Under the pieces are notes generated by a model, which had not been told where the DNA came from, did no database searches, and saw only the letters and a program-made list of their open reading frames with translations. The position numbers and the translations under genes are program-made. Below are positions 19,591-31,682 of a DNA stretch of 64,000 nt, piece by piece. Position 1 is the stretch's first letter. Each line of letters starts with the position of its first letter. The DNA lies in assembly GCF_000784735.1 (NCBI RefSeq), contig NZ_JSYG01000021.1:1-64000 (forward strand), written 5' to 3'. Origin of the DNA: Dickeya undicola. GTDB taxonomy: Bacteria > Pseudomonadota > Gammaproteobacteria > Enterobacterales > Enterobacteriaceae.

Positions 19591-21210
19591 ATGCAGATAA
19601 AAGGCATTACGCCAGAAGCACTGACGGCTTATGGCATTCATGATGTCGGCGAAATTGTCTACAACCCAAGCTACGATTTACTTTTTACTGAAGAAACATC
19701 CCCTACCCTACAAGGTTATGAACACGGTATCGAAACCCAGCTGGGTGCCGTTGCCGTTGATACCGGCATTTTCACCGGCCGTTCCCCAAAAGATAAATAC
19801 ATCGTCCGCGACGATGTGACCTGCGACACCGTCTGGTGGTCCGATCAGGGTAAAGGCAAAAACGACAACCATCCGCTCAGTCAGGAAACCTGGCAGCACC
19901 TGAAACAGCTGGTCACCAGTCAGTTATCGGGCAAACGCGTGTTTGTCGTTGATGCTTTCTGCGGCGCCAACGCCGACACCCGTCTGAAGGTGCGCTTCAT
20001 CACCGAAGTCGCCTGGCAGGCTCACTTCGTGAAAAACATGTTTATCCGCCCCAGCGATGAGGAGTTGCAGGATTTCGAGCCGGATTTCATCGTGATGAAC
20101 GGCGCGAAGTGCACCAACCCGCAGTGGCAGGAACAGGGGCTGAACTCGGAAAACTTCGTGGCCTTCAACCTGACTGAGCGCATCCAGCTCATCGGCGGCA
20201 CCTGGTACGGTGGCGAAATGAAGAAAGGTCTGTTCTCCATCATGAACTACCTGCTGCCGCTCAAAGGCATCGCTTCCATGCATTGCTCGGCCAACGTGGG
20301 CAAAAAAGGCGATGTGGCGGTGTTCTTTGGCCTGTCCGGCACCGGCAAAACCACGCTGTCCACCGACCCGAAACGGCAGTTGATCGGCGATGACGAGCAC
20401 GGCTGGGATGATGACGGCGTGTTCAACTTCGAAGGTGGCTGCTACGCGAAAACCATCAATCTGTCCGCTGAAGCGGAGCCGGATATCTATCACGCTATCC
20501 GCCGCGATGCGCTGCTGGAAAACGTGACCGTACTGGCGGATGGCCGCGTAGATTTCAGCGACGGCTCCAAAACCGAAAACACCCGTGTGTCCTACCCGAT
20601 CTATCACATCGATAACATCGTCAAGCCGGTTTCCAAAGCCGGGCACGCGACCAAGGTGATTTTCCTGACCGCCGATGCTTTCGGCGTGCTGCCGCCGGTT
20701 TCTCGTCTGACCGCGAATCAGACCCAGTACCACTTCCTGTCCGGCTTTACCGCGAAACTGGCAGGCACCGAACGCGGCGTAACCGAACCAACCCCCACCT
20801 TCTCAGCCTGCTTTGGCGCAGCATTTCTGACGCTGCACCCGACGCAGTACGCCGAAGTGTTGGTGAAGCGTATGCAGGCAGCAGGTGCTAAAGCCTATCT
20901 GGTGAACACTGGCTGGAACGGCACCGGTAAGCGTATCTCCATCAAGGACACGCGCGGCATTATCGATGCGATCCTCAATGGCAGCATCGACGACGCCGAA
21001 ACCCAGACACTGCCGATCTTTGATCTGTCGATCCCGACCGCGCTGCCGGGTGTGGATCCGGCGATTTTGGATCCACGCGACACCTACGCCTCCCCGGCGC
21101 AGTGGGAAGAGAAGGCGCACGATCTGGCGCAGCGCTTTATCACCAACTTCGATAAGTACACCGACACCCCTGCCGGTGCGGCGCTGGTTTCCGCCGGGCC
21201 AAAACGGTAA
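19591..21210 (+). CDS. pckA: Phosphoenolpyruvate carboxykinase (ATP)
   Basis: Converts oxaloacetate to phosphoenolpyruvate with ATP, the first committed step of gluconeogenesis. The 539-residue product has the characteristic [11 protein letters not shown] kinase-1a loop near residue 250, the [12 protein letters not shown] metal site, and conserved Arg/Lys phosphate ligands such as [18 protein letters not shown] lies just upstream of the ATG. It is convergent with envZ, as in E. coli, and both share one terminator. The 260-base upstream region is AT-rich and should carry its promoter. Confidence 0.97.
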   Translation: MQIKGITPEALTAYGIHDVGEIVYNPSYDLLFTEETSPTLQGYEHGIETQLGAVAVDTGIFTGRSPKDKYIVRDDVTCDTVWWSDQGKGKNDNHPLSQETWQHLKQLVTSQLSGKRVFVVDAFCGANADTRLKVRFITEVAWQAHFVKNMFIRPSDEELQDFEPDFIVMNGAKCTNPQWQEQGLNSENFVAFNLTERIQLIGGTWYGGEMKKGLFSIMNYLLPLKGIASMHCSANVGKKGDVAVFFGLSGTGKTTLSTDPKRQLIGDDEHGWDDDGVFNFEGGCYAKTINLSAEAEPDIYHAIRRDALLENVTVLADGRVDFSDGSKTENTRVSYPIYHIDNIVKPVSKAGHATKVIFLTADAFGVLPPVSRLTANQTQYHFLSGFTAKLAGTERGVTEPTPTFSACFGAAFLTLHPTQYAEVLVKRMQAAGAKAYLVNTGWNGTGKRISIKDTRGIIDAILNGSIDDAETQTLPIFDLSIPTALPGVDPAILDPRDTYASPAQWEEKAHDLAQRFITNFDKYTDTPAGAALVSAGPKR

Positions 21211-21249
21211 CAAGCAATGCGCTACCGTTCACCGGCAGCGCACCGACAG

Positions 21250-21278
21250 CAAAAAGGCGCGTTCATCGCGCCTTTTTT

Positions 21279-21280
<2 letters not shown>
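21250..21280. terminator. Bidirectional terminator between pckA and envZ
   Basis: AAAGGCGCG (21253-21261) pairs with CGCGCCTTT (21267-21275), with A before and eight T after. On the minus strand it starts only a few bases beyond the envZ stop. Confidence 0.9.
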
Positions 21281-23392
<2,112 letters not shown>

Positions 23393-23662
23393 CTCTCTTC
23401 TCCAAAGACGTGATAGCCGCCAGCGCTTGGCTTTATTACGAAACACAATCTGATATTGTTCAGAAACCGGCAATGAACTGACAGTCGTTTCTGGTATATA
23501 TTCTAGGCAAAATTGTTACAAAGGATATAAAAATACGTTGTAATCAAGCCGTTCCCATCATCGGGCCTTGCAAATCACGCCACAAATGACGATTTATCCG
23601 CTATGTTATCTCACAGCTAACGATTATAACGATTTTATGATCCTCACATTTCAGAAAAGCGT
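23393..23662. other. Divergent ompR/greB intergenic region
   Basis: About 270 bases, AT-rich around 23490-23545. It must hold the ompR and greB promoters. No other feature seen. Confidence 0.5.
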
Positions 23663-24148
23663 ATGAAAACCGATCTGATCACACGCGAAGGCTATGAAGC
23701 CCTGCATCAGGAACTCAATTATCTGTGGAAGGAACGCCGCCCGGAGATTACGGAGAAGGTCGCCTGGGCCGCCAGCCTGGGCGATCGCAGCGAAAACGCC
23801 GATTACCTCTACAACAAACGTCTGTTGCGTGAAATCGACCGTCGGGTGCGCTATCTGCGCAAACGCCTGCAGGTTGTACGCGTGGTGGATTACTCTCCCC
23901 AGCAAGACGGCAAGGTGTTTTTCGGTGCCTGGGTCGAGGTAGAAAACGAAGACGGCGACGTGAAACGCTTTCGGATCGTCGGGCCGGATGAAATTTACGG
24001 CCGCAAGGATTACATCTCTATTGATGCTCCCATGGCGCGCGCGCTGCTGAAAAAAGCGGTGGATGAAGAAGCGGTGGTGACGACGCCAACCGGCCCCAAG
24101 GTCTGGTACGTCAATAAAATCGACTATCACCGCCCTCTCGACAACTGA
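23663..24148 (+). CDS. greB: Transcript cleavage factor GreB
   Basis: Rescues backtracked RNA polymerase by stimulating cleavage of the extruded RNA end. The 161-residue product has the N-terminal coiled coil with the acidic tip region (SLGDRSENADY) and the C-terminal FKBP-like domain. LITREGYEALHQELNYLW and the two-amino-acid pattern match GreB rather than GreA. A terminator follows, and the next gene in E. coli (tex) is here displaced by two envelope genes. Confidence 0.96.
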   Translation: MKTDLITREGYEALHQELNYLWKERRPEITEKVAWAASLGDRSENADYLYNKRLLREIDRRVRYLRKRLQVVRVVDYSPQQDGKVFFGAWVEVENEDGDVKRFRIVGPDEIYGRKDYISIDAPMARALLKKAVDEEAVVTTPTGPKVWYVNKIDYHRPLDN

Positions 24149-24169
24149 TACGCCCTCTCACTCAATACA

Positions 24170-24206
24170 GAACGGCAGCACCTCTCTGCCGTTCCTACTC
24201 TTTTTC
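24170..24206 (+). terminator. Terminator after greB
   Basis: GAACGGCAG (24170-24178) pairs with CTGCCGTTC (24186-24194), followed by a T-rich tract. Confidence 0.8.
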
Positions 24207-24313
24207 ATCTTTTCTTTCATATTTCCTTTCATCTTCCTGACACGCTACTGATATTTTTCTGAAAAAAAACCGTAACATCCCTGTACTGACAACACGGCAA
24301 GCATAAAAACAAT

Positions 24314-26302
24314 ATGTACCAACAAAACACACGTACTTTTCTAAAGACACTATGGTGGCAGGTTTTATTCCTGAGCCTATTGTTGTCCTGCGCCAGGCTA
24401 ACTATGTTTACCGCGTTTGCCGACCCCCAGCAATTGCAGCACTACGACTCCGCAATAAGGCTAATGTGGCTCACCGGGCTGCGTTACGATTTGCGTGCGG
24501 TGTCCATCATACTGGCACCGCTGTTGCTTCTCGGTTTGCTGGTCAGCTCGCACCGCACCGGCTGGCGCTGGCTGCAACGCCTCGCCCCCTGGTATTTGGG
24601 CGGCAGCGCCTTTCTGGTGTGCGCCATCGCCATCATCAATTATTTTTATTACCAGACGTACCACACCTACATTGATATCTTCGCTTTCGGGTTGATTGAT
24701 GATGGCCCTGTCGCTGTGTGGTCCAACATCTGGCGGGATTATCCGGTAGTCACCTCATTGCTGCTGACGCTACTGCTCGCTTCTCTGGCGGGCGGACTGG
24801 GCAGAAAAATGCTGCTGTCGGCACACCCGCCACGTTTGCTGACCCGCCCGGTCTTTGTCATCTATCTGTTTATCAGCCTGTTGTTATTTTTCGCCATGAT
24901 CCGCGGCAGCCTGAGCACCTTTCCGCTACGACGCAACGACTCACAAATCTCATCCGCCACCATTCTGAACAAGCTGGCCCCCAATGGGCTGATGGCTTCC
25001 GCCTGGGCGATGGGTGACAGGGATGACGACGTCCATTTTGAACCGGTGACGCGTACAGCAGGAGAGCAGTTGCGCGCCCAAAGCGGCCTGGCAACACTGG
25101 AAAGCCGAACACCGGTCAACCCCTGGCTGGCGGCGCACCATCCCAACGTGGTAATGGCGCTGATGGAAAGTATGGGCAGCAATATGCTGGTGTACGATCA
25201 CCTGCCGGATAACGATATGCTGGGTGCCTTGCGGCCACATTTCGCTTCAGACTTTGTTTTCCGCCACTTCGTTTCTGAAGGCAACGGAACGGCACCGTCA
25301 TTCGCGGCACTGTTTTTCCAAAGCCCTATCCAGAACCTCAGTCATTCATCCGCACAATACAAAACACTGGATGACACGCCCTACGCAACCTACCAGAAAG
25401 CGGGCTACAAAGTGATTTTCATCACCTCTGGCAGCCGTATGTGGCGGAACCTCGGTAACTATCTGCCCCGGCTCGGCGTGAATGAAGTCTACGATCAAAG
25501 CTCGCTGATGGAACGCTACCCGGAATCGCGCGCCATGTTGACCGACTGGGGAGTACCGGATGAATTTGCGTTCCGTCTGGCACAACACTTACTGGAGCAA
25601 GCGCATCAGCCGCTCTTCATCAGTATTCTGACGGTCACCAATCATCCTCCCTACAAGGTTCCCGCCAGCTACCATCCGCTGCCCGTGCACGCCGGGCCAG
25701 AGATGATGGCCCATGCTGAAGTCAACCAACAGGAGCAAGAGTCTATCGCCACCACTTACCAGTACGCGACCAATGCACTGGGAGAATTTATTACGGCGAT
25801 AAAATCCTCTCCGATGGGGGAATCGACGCTCATCGCCGCCACTGGCGACCACCAAATGCGTCGCCTGAAAGCCCAGTATCCATACGAACAGTTCCTCGAT
25901 CGTGCAGTACCGTTTTATCTGTACGTGCCGAAAACCATTCTGGCGCAAACAACCTGGCGTTTTGACGCCTGGCGTCCCGGTTCACATAAAGACATCTTCC
26001 CAACGCTCTATGCCTACAGCCTCTCCGATGCGCCCTATTACGCACTCGGTGGGCGCAATATGCTGGCACAACAGGACGATGCAACACGCGCCTTTGGCTA
26101 CAACCAGGTGTTGTGGATTGATAGACAAGGTGTGATGCCTATCGGCAGCAGCGAACGCTACTCCTGGGATGCGGCCAACCCGATGCTGACGCAAACCGAC
26201 ACCCACCCCCTTAGCGCAGAACAGCAACAGCGCACCACCGCCTACCCCGCGCTATTGCACTGGCAAATCAACGCCCGCGAGCAAGGCATTATCGACAAGT
26301 AA
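24314..26302 (+). CDS. LtaS/OpgB-like membrane sulfatase-fold transferase
   Basis: A 662-residue inner-membrane protein with about five N-terminal membrane helices (around 14-34, 62-78, 96-113, 145-162, 178-196) and a C-terminal periplasmic domain of the alkaline phosphatase superfamily. Candidate catalytic residues in LtaS-like order are Glu285 (MALMESMGSN), nucleophile Thr326 (EGNGTAPSF), His444 (TNHPPY) and Asp512-His513 (ATGDHQM). Such enzymes move phosphoglycerol or phosphoethanolamine from phospholipids onto glycans or lipids. The donor and acceptor cannot be told from sequence; a role in osmoregulated periplasmic glucans is one possibility. The neighbouring acyltransferase gene also points to envelope lipids. 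Confidence 0.82.
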   Translation: MYQQNTRTFLKTLWWQVLFLSLLLSCARLTMFTAFADPQQLQHYDSAIRLMWLTGLRYDLRAVSIILAPLLLLGLLVSSHRTGWRWLQRLAPWYLGGSAFLVCAIAIINYFYYQTYHTYIDIFAFGLIDDGPVAVWSNIWRDYPVVTSLLLTLLLASLAGGLGRKMLLSAHPPRLLTRPVFVIYLFISLLLFFAMIRGSLSTFPLRRNDSQISSATILNKLAPNGLMASAWAMGDRDDDVHFEPVTRTAGEQLRAQSGLATLESRTPVNPWLAAHHPNVVMALMESMGSNMLVYDHLPDNDMLGALRPHFASDFVFRHFVSEGNGTAPSFAALFFQSPIQNLSHSSAQYKTLDDTPYATYQKAGYKVIFITSGSRMWRNLGNYLPRLGVNEVYDQSSLMERYPESRAMLTDWGVPDEFAFRLAQHLLEQAHQPLFISILTVTNHPPYKVPASYHPLPVHAGPEMMAHAEVNQQEQESIATTYQYATNALGEFITAIKSSPMGESTLIAATGDHQMRRLKAQYPYEQFLDRAVPFYLYVPKTILAQTTWRFDAWRPGSHKDIFPTLYAYSLSDAPYYALGGRNMLAQQDDATRAFGYNQVLWIDRQGVMPIGSSERYSWDAANPMLTQTDTHPLSAEQQQRTTAYPALLHWQINAREQGIIDK

Positions 26303-26313
26303 TCACTGAACCG

Positions 26314-26336
26314 TGCCCGGCAACGCCTGCCGGGCA
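26314..26336. terminator. Perfect inverted repeat after the LtaS-like gene
   Basis: TGCCCGGCA (26314-26322) pairs with TGCCGGGCA (26328-26336). It lies 11 bases after the stop codon but lacks a T-run, so it may be a weak terminator. Confidence 0.55.
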
Positions 26337-26456
26337 TCGGCCGATAGCACTTATATTGCGAGCATTCGTTACGTTCAGAAAAATTTATTCCAGCTTTGAC
26401 ATAAAGGTGTCATTTCCCTCCCTTACCGTGGCAACGGTGATTATGGAGGCCAATAT

Positions 26457-28166
26457 ATGTTTAGCCTGGATACCATTCTGCAAGATATTGCACCGCATCG
26501 TCCCACACCGAACTGGCAGCGTTCCATCCTGCGATCGCTGCTATTCGAAAACGAATTTCAGCAGTTCGCCCGACGCTATCCCCACCTCAAAGGACTGGAT
26601 TTGGTAGAACAGGTTCTGGATTACTTCAGCCTGAATTGTGAAATGGTGGAAGGCGATCTGGAGAATATTCCCAGCCAGGGGCCGGTGGTGCTGGTTGCTA
26701 ACCACCCGATCGGTTCGCTGGACGGGCTGGCGCTATTGCGTACCGTCGCCAGCGTCAGGCCGGATGTACGTATCGTCGCCAGCCAACTACTTTCCTATAT
26801 TGAACCGCTGAAAAGCCTGTTCTTCTCGGTGGATAACTTCAACAACCGCACCCGACGTCAGCAATTCACCGCGATTCAGGAGCACCTGTCCGGCGACGGT
26901 GCTGTGATCCTGTTCCCGGCGGGCGAAGTCTCCCGTATCAGTTTCAAAGGTATCCGGGACGGCCACTGGCATAGCGGCTTTATCCGCATGGCGGCCAAAG
27001 CACGCGCGCCGATCGTGCCGATTCATATCAGCGGACGTAACAGCAATCTGTTCTACCTGTCATCGTTGATTTATCGCCCTTTGTCCACGCTATTGCTGGT
27101 GCGGGAAATGTTCCGCCAGCAAGGCAACCGGTTGCGCTTTCGCATCGGCGCGCAGATCCCTTATTCCACCTGGAGCCAGGGGGAATGGCAGCCTAACGAC
27201 CTGGCCGCCCGCTTCCGCCGCCATGTCTACCGGTTGGGGCAAGGCAAACCCGGCTGTTTTAACGGCGACAAGCCGATTGCACTGCCGGAAGAGCGCACAC
27301 AACTTAAACGGGCGTTGGAAGGATGCGAAATGCTCGGCACTACGCCAGACGGTAAGAAAATCTATCTGTACCGACGCGGCAGCGAAGATTACGTTCCCAT
27401 TCTGCGTGAACTGGGACGCTTGCGTGAAATCGCGTTTCGCGCCGTTGGCGAAGGTTCTGGTAAACGCCGGGATCTGGACAGTTTCGACGACGACTATCTG
27501 CATCTGGTGCTGTGGGATGAACGTGAGCTGGAAATCGTCGGTGCCTATCGGTTCGCGCCAACAAGCCGACTGCTGGAAGAAAAGGGCATCAACGGCCTAT
27601 ACAGCCACAGCCTGTTTCAGTATGGCGAAGAAATGGCCCCCATTCTGGCAAGCGGCATTGAACTGGGCCGCAGTTTTATCCAGCCCAAATACTGGGGGAA
27701 GCGCGGCCTGGACTATCTGTGGCTCGGTATTGGCGCATATCTGGCACGTTACCCGGAGTATCGCTACCTGTTCGGCCCGGTATCGTTATCCAGTACCTTG
27801 CCCTCTACCGCACGTGATTTGCTGATAGCCTTCTACCGGTTGCATTTTGCACCCAGCCAGTCGCTCGCCCGTTCGCGTCGGCCCTACCCAGCGTCGCTGC
27901 CGGAAGTACTGAGGCAATTCGAAGGCGACGACTATCAACAGGATTTGACGCGCCTCAAAAGTATGCTCAGCAACATGGGATGCTCCATTCCCACGCTGTA
28001 TAAGCAGTACTCGGAGTTATGCGAACCGGGCGGCGTGCAGTTTATCGACTTTGGCGTCGACCCGGATTTCAACAACTGCGTGGATGGTCTGGTACTGGTG
28101 GATTTACAGCAGTTGAAAGCCTCTCGTCATCAGCGCTACATCGCACCGTTCTGCAACGAAGCGTAA
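26457..28166 (+). CDS. olsF: OlsF-type bifunctional acyltransferase (ornithine lipid synthesis)
   Basis: A 569-residue fusion of two acyltransferases. The N-terminal half is PlsC/lysophospholipid-acyltransferase-like, with NHPIGSLDG (residues 82-90) as the His/Asp active-site motif and FPAGE (153-157) as the acyl-acceptor motif. The C-terminal half is a GNAT-type OlsB-like N-acyltransferase. This layout is that of OlsF, described in Serratia, which makes phosphorus-free ornithine lipids from ornithine and acyl carriers. GGAGG lies just upstream of the ATG. It is not in the E. coli greB-tex interval. If not OlsF, it is a related hemolysin-like two-domain acyltransferase. Confidence 0.85.
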   Translation: MFSLDTILQDIAPHRPTPNWQRSILRSLLFENEFQQFARRYPHLKGLDLVEQVLDYFSLNCEMVEGDLENIPSQGPVVLVANHPIGSLDGLALLRTVASVRPDVRIVASQLLSYIEPLKSLFFSVDNFNNRTRRQQFTAIQEHLSGDGAVILFPAGEVSRISFKGIRDGHWHSGFIRMAAKARAPIVPIHISGRNSNLFYLSSLIYRPLSTLLLVREMFRQQGNRLRFRIGAQIPYSTWSQGEWQPNDLAARFRRHVYRLGQGKPGCFNGDKPIALPEERTQLKRALEGCEMLGTTPDGKKIYLYRRGSEDYVPILRELGRLREIAFRAVGEGSGKRRDLDSFDDDYLHLVLWDERELEIVGAYRFAPTSRLLEEKGINGLYSHSLFQYGEEMAPILASGIELGRSFIQPKYWGKRGLDYLWLGIGAYLARYPEYRYLFGPVSLSSTLPSTARDLLIAFYRLHFAPSQSLARSRRPYPASLPEVLRQFEGDDYQQDLTRLKSMLSNMGCSIPTLYKQYSELCEPGGVQFIDFGVDPDFNNCVDGLVLVDLQQLKASRHQRYIAPFCNEA

Positions 28167-28172
28167 TACACT

Positions 28173-28200
28173 GGCGGCACCGGCATCAGCCGGGCCGCCA
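28173..28200. other. GC-rich inverted repeat after the acyltransferase gene
   Basis: GGCGGC near 28174 pairs with GCCGCC near 28195, with CCGG-rich sequence between. It lies just after the stop codon and could act as a weak terminator; there is no clear T-run. Confidence 0.4.
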
Positions 28201-28316
28201 AAACCTTCCGTTTGTCTGACTGGCATTTTGCGCCGTCAATCCGTATAACTGTCCCCCAATCATTTATCCTTCAATGTTCATTATCTCGCTAATAAAACTA
28301 TCTTGCTGATAACACT

Positions 28317-30653
28317 ATGACGAATGCATTAAGCCAGATTATTGCCAGCGAACTGCAGGCACGAACCGAACAGGTCAGTGCGGCCATTCAACTGCTGGAT
28401 GAAGGCAACACGGTGCCTTTTATCGCCCGTTACCGTAAAGAAGTCACCGGCGGGCTGGATGATACCCAGTTGCGTCAGTTGGAAACCCGCCTGTCTTACC
28501 TGCGCGAACTGGAAGAACGCCGCCAGACCATCCTCAAATCCATTGAGGAACAGGGCAAGCTGACCGATGCGCTGGCAACCGCCATCAGCACCACGCTCAG
28601 CAAGACCGAGCTGGAAGACCTCTACCTACCGTACAAACCTAAACGCCGCACGCGCGGGCAAATCGCCATCGAAGCGGGGCTGGAGCCGCTGGCAGACAGC
28701 CTGTGGAACGATCCGAGCCAGACACCGGATACCGCTGCCGCCGCTTACGTAGACGCCGATAAAGGGGTGGCCGACGTCAAAGCCGCACTGGACGGCGCAC
28801 GTTATATCCTGATGGAGCGTTTCGCCGAAGATGCCGCGCTGCTGGCTAAAGTGCGTGATTACCTGTGGAAAAACGCCCACCTGGTGTCTCGTGTGGTGGA
28901 AGGCAAAGAGGCAGACGGCGCGAAATTCCGCGACTATTTCGACCACCACGAGCCGCTGTCACAAGTGCCGTCACACCGGGCGCTGGCGATGTTCCGCGGC
29001 CGTAACGAAGGCGTACTGCAACTGTCGCTGAATGCCGATCCACAGTTTGACGAACCGCCGAAAGAGAGCCACTGCGAGCAAATCATCATCGACCATCTGG
29101 GATTGCGTCTTGGCAACGCACCGGCAGACAGTTGGCGGCGCGCGGTGGTGAACTGGACCTGGCGCATCAAAGTGCTGCTGCATCTGGAAACCGAGCTGAT
29201 GGGCAGCATTCGTGAAAAAGCCGAAGACGAAGCCATCAACGTGTTTGCCCGCAACCTGCACGACCTGCTGATGGCCGCACCCGCGGGTATGCGCGCCACC
29301 ATGGGGTTAGACCCCGGACTGCGCACCGGTGTGAAAGTGGCGGTGGTGGATGCCACCGGCAAACTAGTGGCGACCGACACCATTTATCCGCACACCGGCC
29401 AGGCTGCCAAAGCCGCGACGGTGGTTGCGGCGTTGTGCATCAAGCATCAAGTTGAGCTGGTCGCCATCGGCAACGGCACCGCTTCGCGCGAAACCGAGCG
29501 TTTCTTCCTCGATACCCAGAAACAGTTCCCGGATGTGAAAGCCCAGAAGGTGATCGTCAGCGAAGCGGGCGCATCGGTGTATTCGGCCTCTGAGCTGGCG
29601 GCGCTGGAGTTTCCGAGTCTGGACGTATCGCTGCGTGGCGCGGTGTCCATCGCCCGCCGCTTGCAAGATCCGCTGTCCGAGCTGGTGAAGATCGACCCGA
29701 AATCCATCGGTGTCGGCCAGTACCAGCACGACGTCAGCCAGACTCTGCTGGCGAAAAAGCTGGACGCGGTAGTGGAAGACTGCGTGAACGCCGTCGGCGT
29801 TGACCTCAATACCGCATCGGTAGCACTGTTGACCCGCGTGGCCGGGCTCACCCGGTTGATGGCGCAAAATATTGTCAGCTGGCGTGACGACAATGGTCGG
29901 TTCAACAACCGCGACCAACTGCTGAAAGTCAGCCGTCTCGGCCCGAAAGCCTTTGAGCAATGCGCTGGTTTCCTGCGTATCAACCACGGCGATAACCCGC
30001 TTGATGCCTCCACCGTCCACCCGGAAGCCTACCCGATAGTGGAACGTATTCTGGCCGCCACCGAGCAGAAATTGCAGGACCTGATGGGTAATTCCAGCGC
30101 GCTGCGCACCCTGAAACCGGCCAGCTTTACCGATGATCGCTTCGGGGTGCCGACCGTGACCGACATCATCAAAGAGCTGGAAAAACCAGGGCGCGACCCA
30201 CGTCCGGAGTTCAAGACCGCCAGCTTTGCCGACGGGGTGGAAACCCTTAACGACCTGATGCCAGGCATGATTCTGGAAGGTGCCGTCACCAACGTCACCA
30301 ACTTCGGCGCGTTTGTGGATATCGGCGTACATCAGGACGGGCTGGTGCACATCTCCTCACTGGCGGATCGCTTTGTGGAAGACCCGCATCAGGTAGTGAA
30401 AGCCGGTGATATCGTTAAGGTGAAAGTGCTGGAAGTGGACCTGCAACGCAAACGCATCGCGCTGACCATGCGTCTGGACGAACAGCCGGGTGAAGGCAAC
30501 AGCCGTCGCAGCGGTGGACGCGAGCGCGACAACGGCAATTCCCCGTCGCGCCCGTCGCCAGCGGGGAACAAGGCCCGCCCACGCCAGAGCAGCACACCGG
30601 CAGGCAACAGCGCGATGAGCGACGCGCTGGCGGCGGCGTTTAAGAAACGGTGA
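28317..30653 (+). CDS. yhgF: Tex-family transcription accessory RNA-binding protein (YhgF)
   Basis: A 778-residue nucleic-acid-binding protein of the Tex/Spt6-like family. It shows the N-terminal Tex helical domain, a YqgF/RNase H-like fold starting near [16 protein letters not shown], helix-hairpin-helix motifs ([17 protein letters not shown]), and a C-terminal S1 RNA-binding domain ([22 protein letters not shown]). The last 60 residues are a disordered Arg/Ser/Gly-rich tail. It is followed by a perfect 12-bp hairpin. In E. coli the feo genes follow; here an accessory patch does. Confidence 0.95.
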   Translation: MTNALSQIIASELQARTEQVSAAIQLLDEGNTVPFIARYRKEVTGGLDDTQLRQLETRLSYLRELEERRQTILKSIEEQGKLTDALATAISTTLSKTELEDLYLPYKPKRRTRGQIAIEAGLEPLADSLWNDPSQTPDTAAAAYVDADKGVADVKAALDGARYILMERFAEDAALLAKVRDYLWKNAHLVSRVVEGKEADGAKFRDYFDHHEPLSQVPSHRALAMFRGRNEGVLQLSLNADPQFDEPPKESHCEQIIIDHLGLRLGNAPADSWRRAVVNWTWRIKVLLHLETELMGSIREKAEDEAINVFARNLHDLLMAAPAGMRATMGLDPGLRTGVKVAVVDATGKLVATDTIYPHTGQAAKAATVVAALCIKHQVELVAIGNGTASRETERFFLDTQKQFPDVKAQKVIVSEAGASVYSASELAALEFPSLDVSLRGAVSIARRLQDPLSELVKIDPKSIGVGQYQHDVSQTLLAKKLDAVVEDCVNAVGVDLNTASVALLTRVAGLTRLMAQNIVSWRDDNGRFNNRDQLLKVSRLGPKAFEQCAGFLRINHGDNPLDASTVHPEAYPIVERILAATEQKLQDLMGNSSALRTLKPASFTDDRFGVPTVTDIIKELEKPGRDPRPEFKTASFADGVETLNDLMPGMILEGAVTNVTNFGAFVDIGVHQDGLVHISSLADRFVEDPHQVVKAGDIVKVKVLEVDLQRKRIALTMRLDEQPGEGNSRRSGGRERDNGNSPSRPSPAGNKARPRQSSTPAGNSAMSDALAAAFKKR

Positions 30654-30661
30654 ATCTCTGC

Positions 30662-30697
30662 CAGGGTTCAGGCAATCAAGCCTGAACCCTGTATTTA
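30662..30697 (+). terminator. Terminator-like hairpin after tex
   Basis: CAGGGTTCAGGC (30662-30673) pairs perfectly with GCCTGAACCCTG (30680-30691), followed by TATTTA. It lies 8 bases after the tex stop. Confidence 0.75.
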
Positions 30698-30811
30698 GAA
30701 GCAGTGGCTGGCGTTTCATGCCTGAATGATGTACCTATGCTAAAATACAACAATCTTCATCGAGATTAACTATATAAAAATCACTTCAAATGCCTCAAAA
30801 AGGAATTACAC

Positions 30812-31273
30812 ATGGATACAGTGGAAGAAGCAGGTGGAACATATTTTTACAATGGGATGATAAATTTAAGCGCAGGAGAATTATTCTTCTGGATTATGGT
30901 TGATGAAACCATGAAACACTTTGGCATTGACGATGCTCTCGCTATGAGTATGATTCTTTTAGGGAGAAACGATCAAGACACAAGAAGAAAGCCGTCCGGC
31001 GCAATAAAAGGGACATCACTATCTAGCATATATTCAAGGCGAATATTCAAAAAGACAAAAATCCCGCTAGGAATATCATTACCAACGATTATTGGCGGCC
31101 CAATCCAAGGGTTAAAAATAAGGCTTGTCAGAAACTTAGGGACATTTGTTGGCAGGACAATACCTGTTTTAGGCTGGGCTATATTAATTTGCGATGTAAG
31201 CACCATATCCTATAATACTGTACGACACTACAATCAGATAGCCAAAAGCGAGGATAAATTATATGGAAATTAA
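30812..31273 (+). CDS. STM2901-like small protein of unknown function
   Basis: A 153-residue protein beginning MDTVEEAGGTYFYNGMINLS, which I recognise as resembling the STM2901-type family of enterobacteria. It has a hydrophobic stretch near 112-133 (FVGRTIPVLGWAILICD) that could be a membrane helix, and no signal peptide. AGGA lies before the ATG. It overlaps the next gene by 11 bases. Base composition is clearly AT-richer than tex and bioH on either side, which suggests acquisition. Function unknown; homologues are often next to DUF1493 genes, as here. Confidence 0.6.
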   Translation: MDTVEEAGGTYFYNGMINLSAGELFFWIMVDETMKHFGIDDALAMSMILLGRNDQDTRRKPSGAIKGTSLSSIYSRRIFKKTKIPLGISLPTIIGGPIQGLKIRLVRNLGTFVGRTIPVLGWAILICDVSTISYNTVRHYNQIAKSEDKLYGN

Positions 31274-31598
31274 TAAGAAGAAAATAATAGACCTGGTAAA
31301 GAGGCACGCTGGAGTTTCAATAACCCCATATCAAAAGAAAATAACAGAAGAAACTATAATAAACTCAGAATTTGATTTTGATGATGATGAGATACAGGCA
31401 TTGATGTCTGAATTCTTTAAAGAATTCAAAGTCACTTCAGATGGCTTTAATATAAATAATTATTATTACGATTATTCAGACCATAGTTTACTTTCTCTTT
31501 TCAACCCATTTAAAAAGATTGAAAAACCAGAATTAAAAGCATTATCTGTAGCAATGCTTATAGAATCCGCAAGGTTAGGGCATTGGCTTTACGATTAA
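31263..31598 (+). CDS. DUF1493 family protein, acyl-carrier-protein-like
   Basis: A 111-residue acidic protein with the DUF1493 layout: a helical N-terminus, an acidic turn (FDFDDDEIQALMSEFFKEFKV) and an aromatic segment with repeated Tyr. The family is thought to be acyl-carrier-like, but I see no DSL phosphopantetheine site. It overlaps the STM2901-like gene by 11 bases, so the two form a translationally coupled pair. It is AT-rich and converges on an orphan hcp gene. Confidence 0.65.
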   Translation: MEINKKKIIDLVKRHAGVSITPYQKKITEETIINSEFDFDDDEIQALMSEFFKEFKVTSDGFNINNYYYDYSDHSLLSLFNPFKKIEKPELKALSVAMLIESARLGHWLYD

Positions 31599-31599
31599 C

Positions 31600-31661
31600 C
31601 TCCGAAGTACATACGATACCCGTCACACTTCAAGTTTTAATTCAGGGTATATACTTCGGAG
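31600..31661. repeat. Nested inverted repeat between DUF1493 gene and hcp
   Basis: CTCCGAAGTA (31600-31609) pairs with TACTTCGGAG (31652-31661), and inside it ATACCC (31616-31621) pairs with GGGTAT (31645-31650). The interior ATACCCGTCACACTTCAAGTT is a reverse-strand match to the end of the dispersed repeat at 44215-44341. It may also terminate both converging genes. Confidence 0.75.
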
Positions 31662-31682
31662 ATTATTGAAAAAATAATTAAT

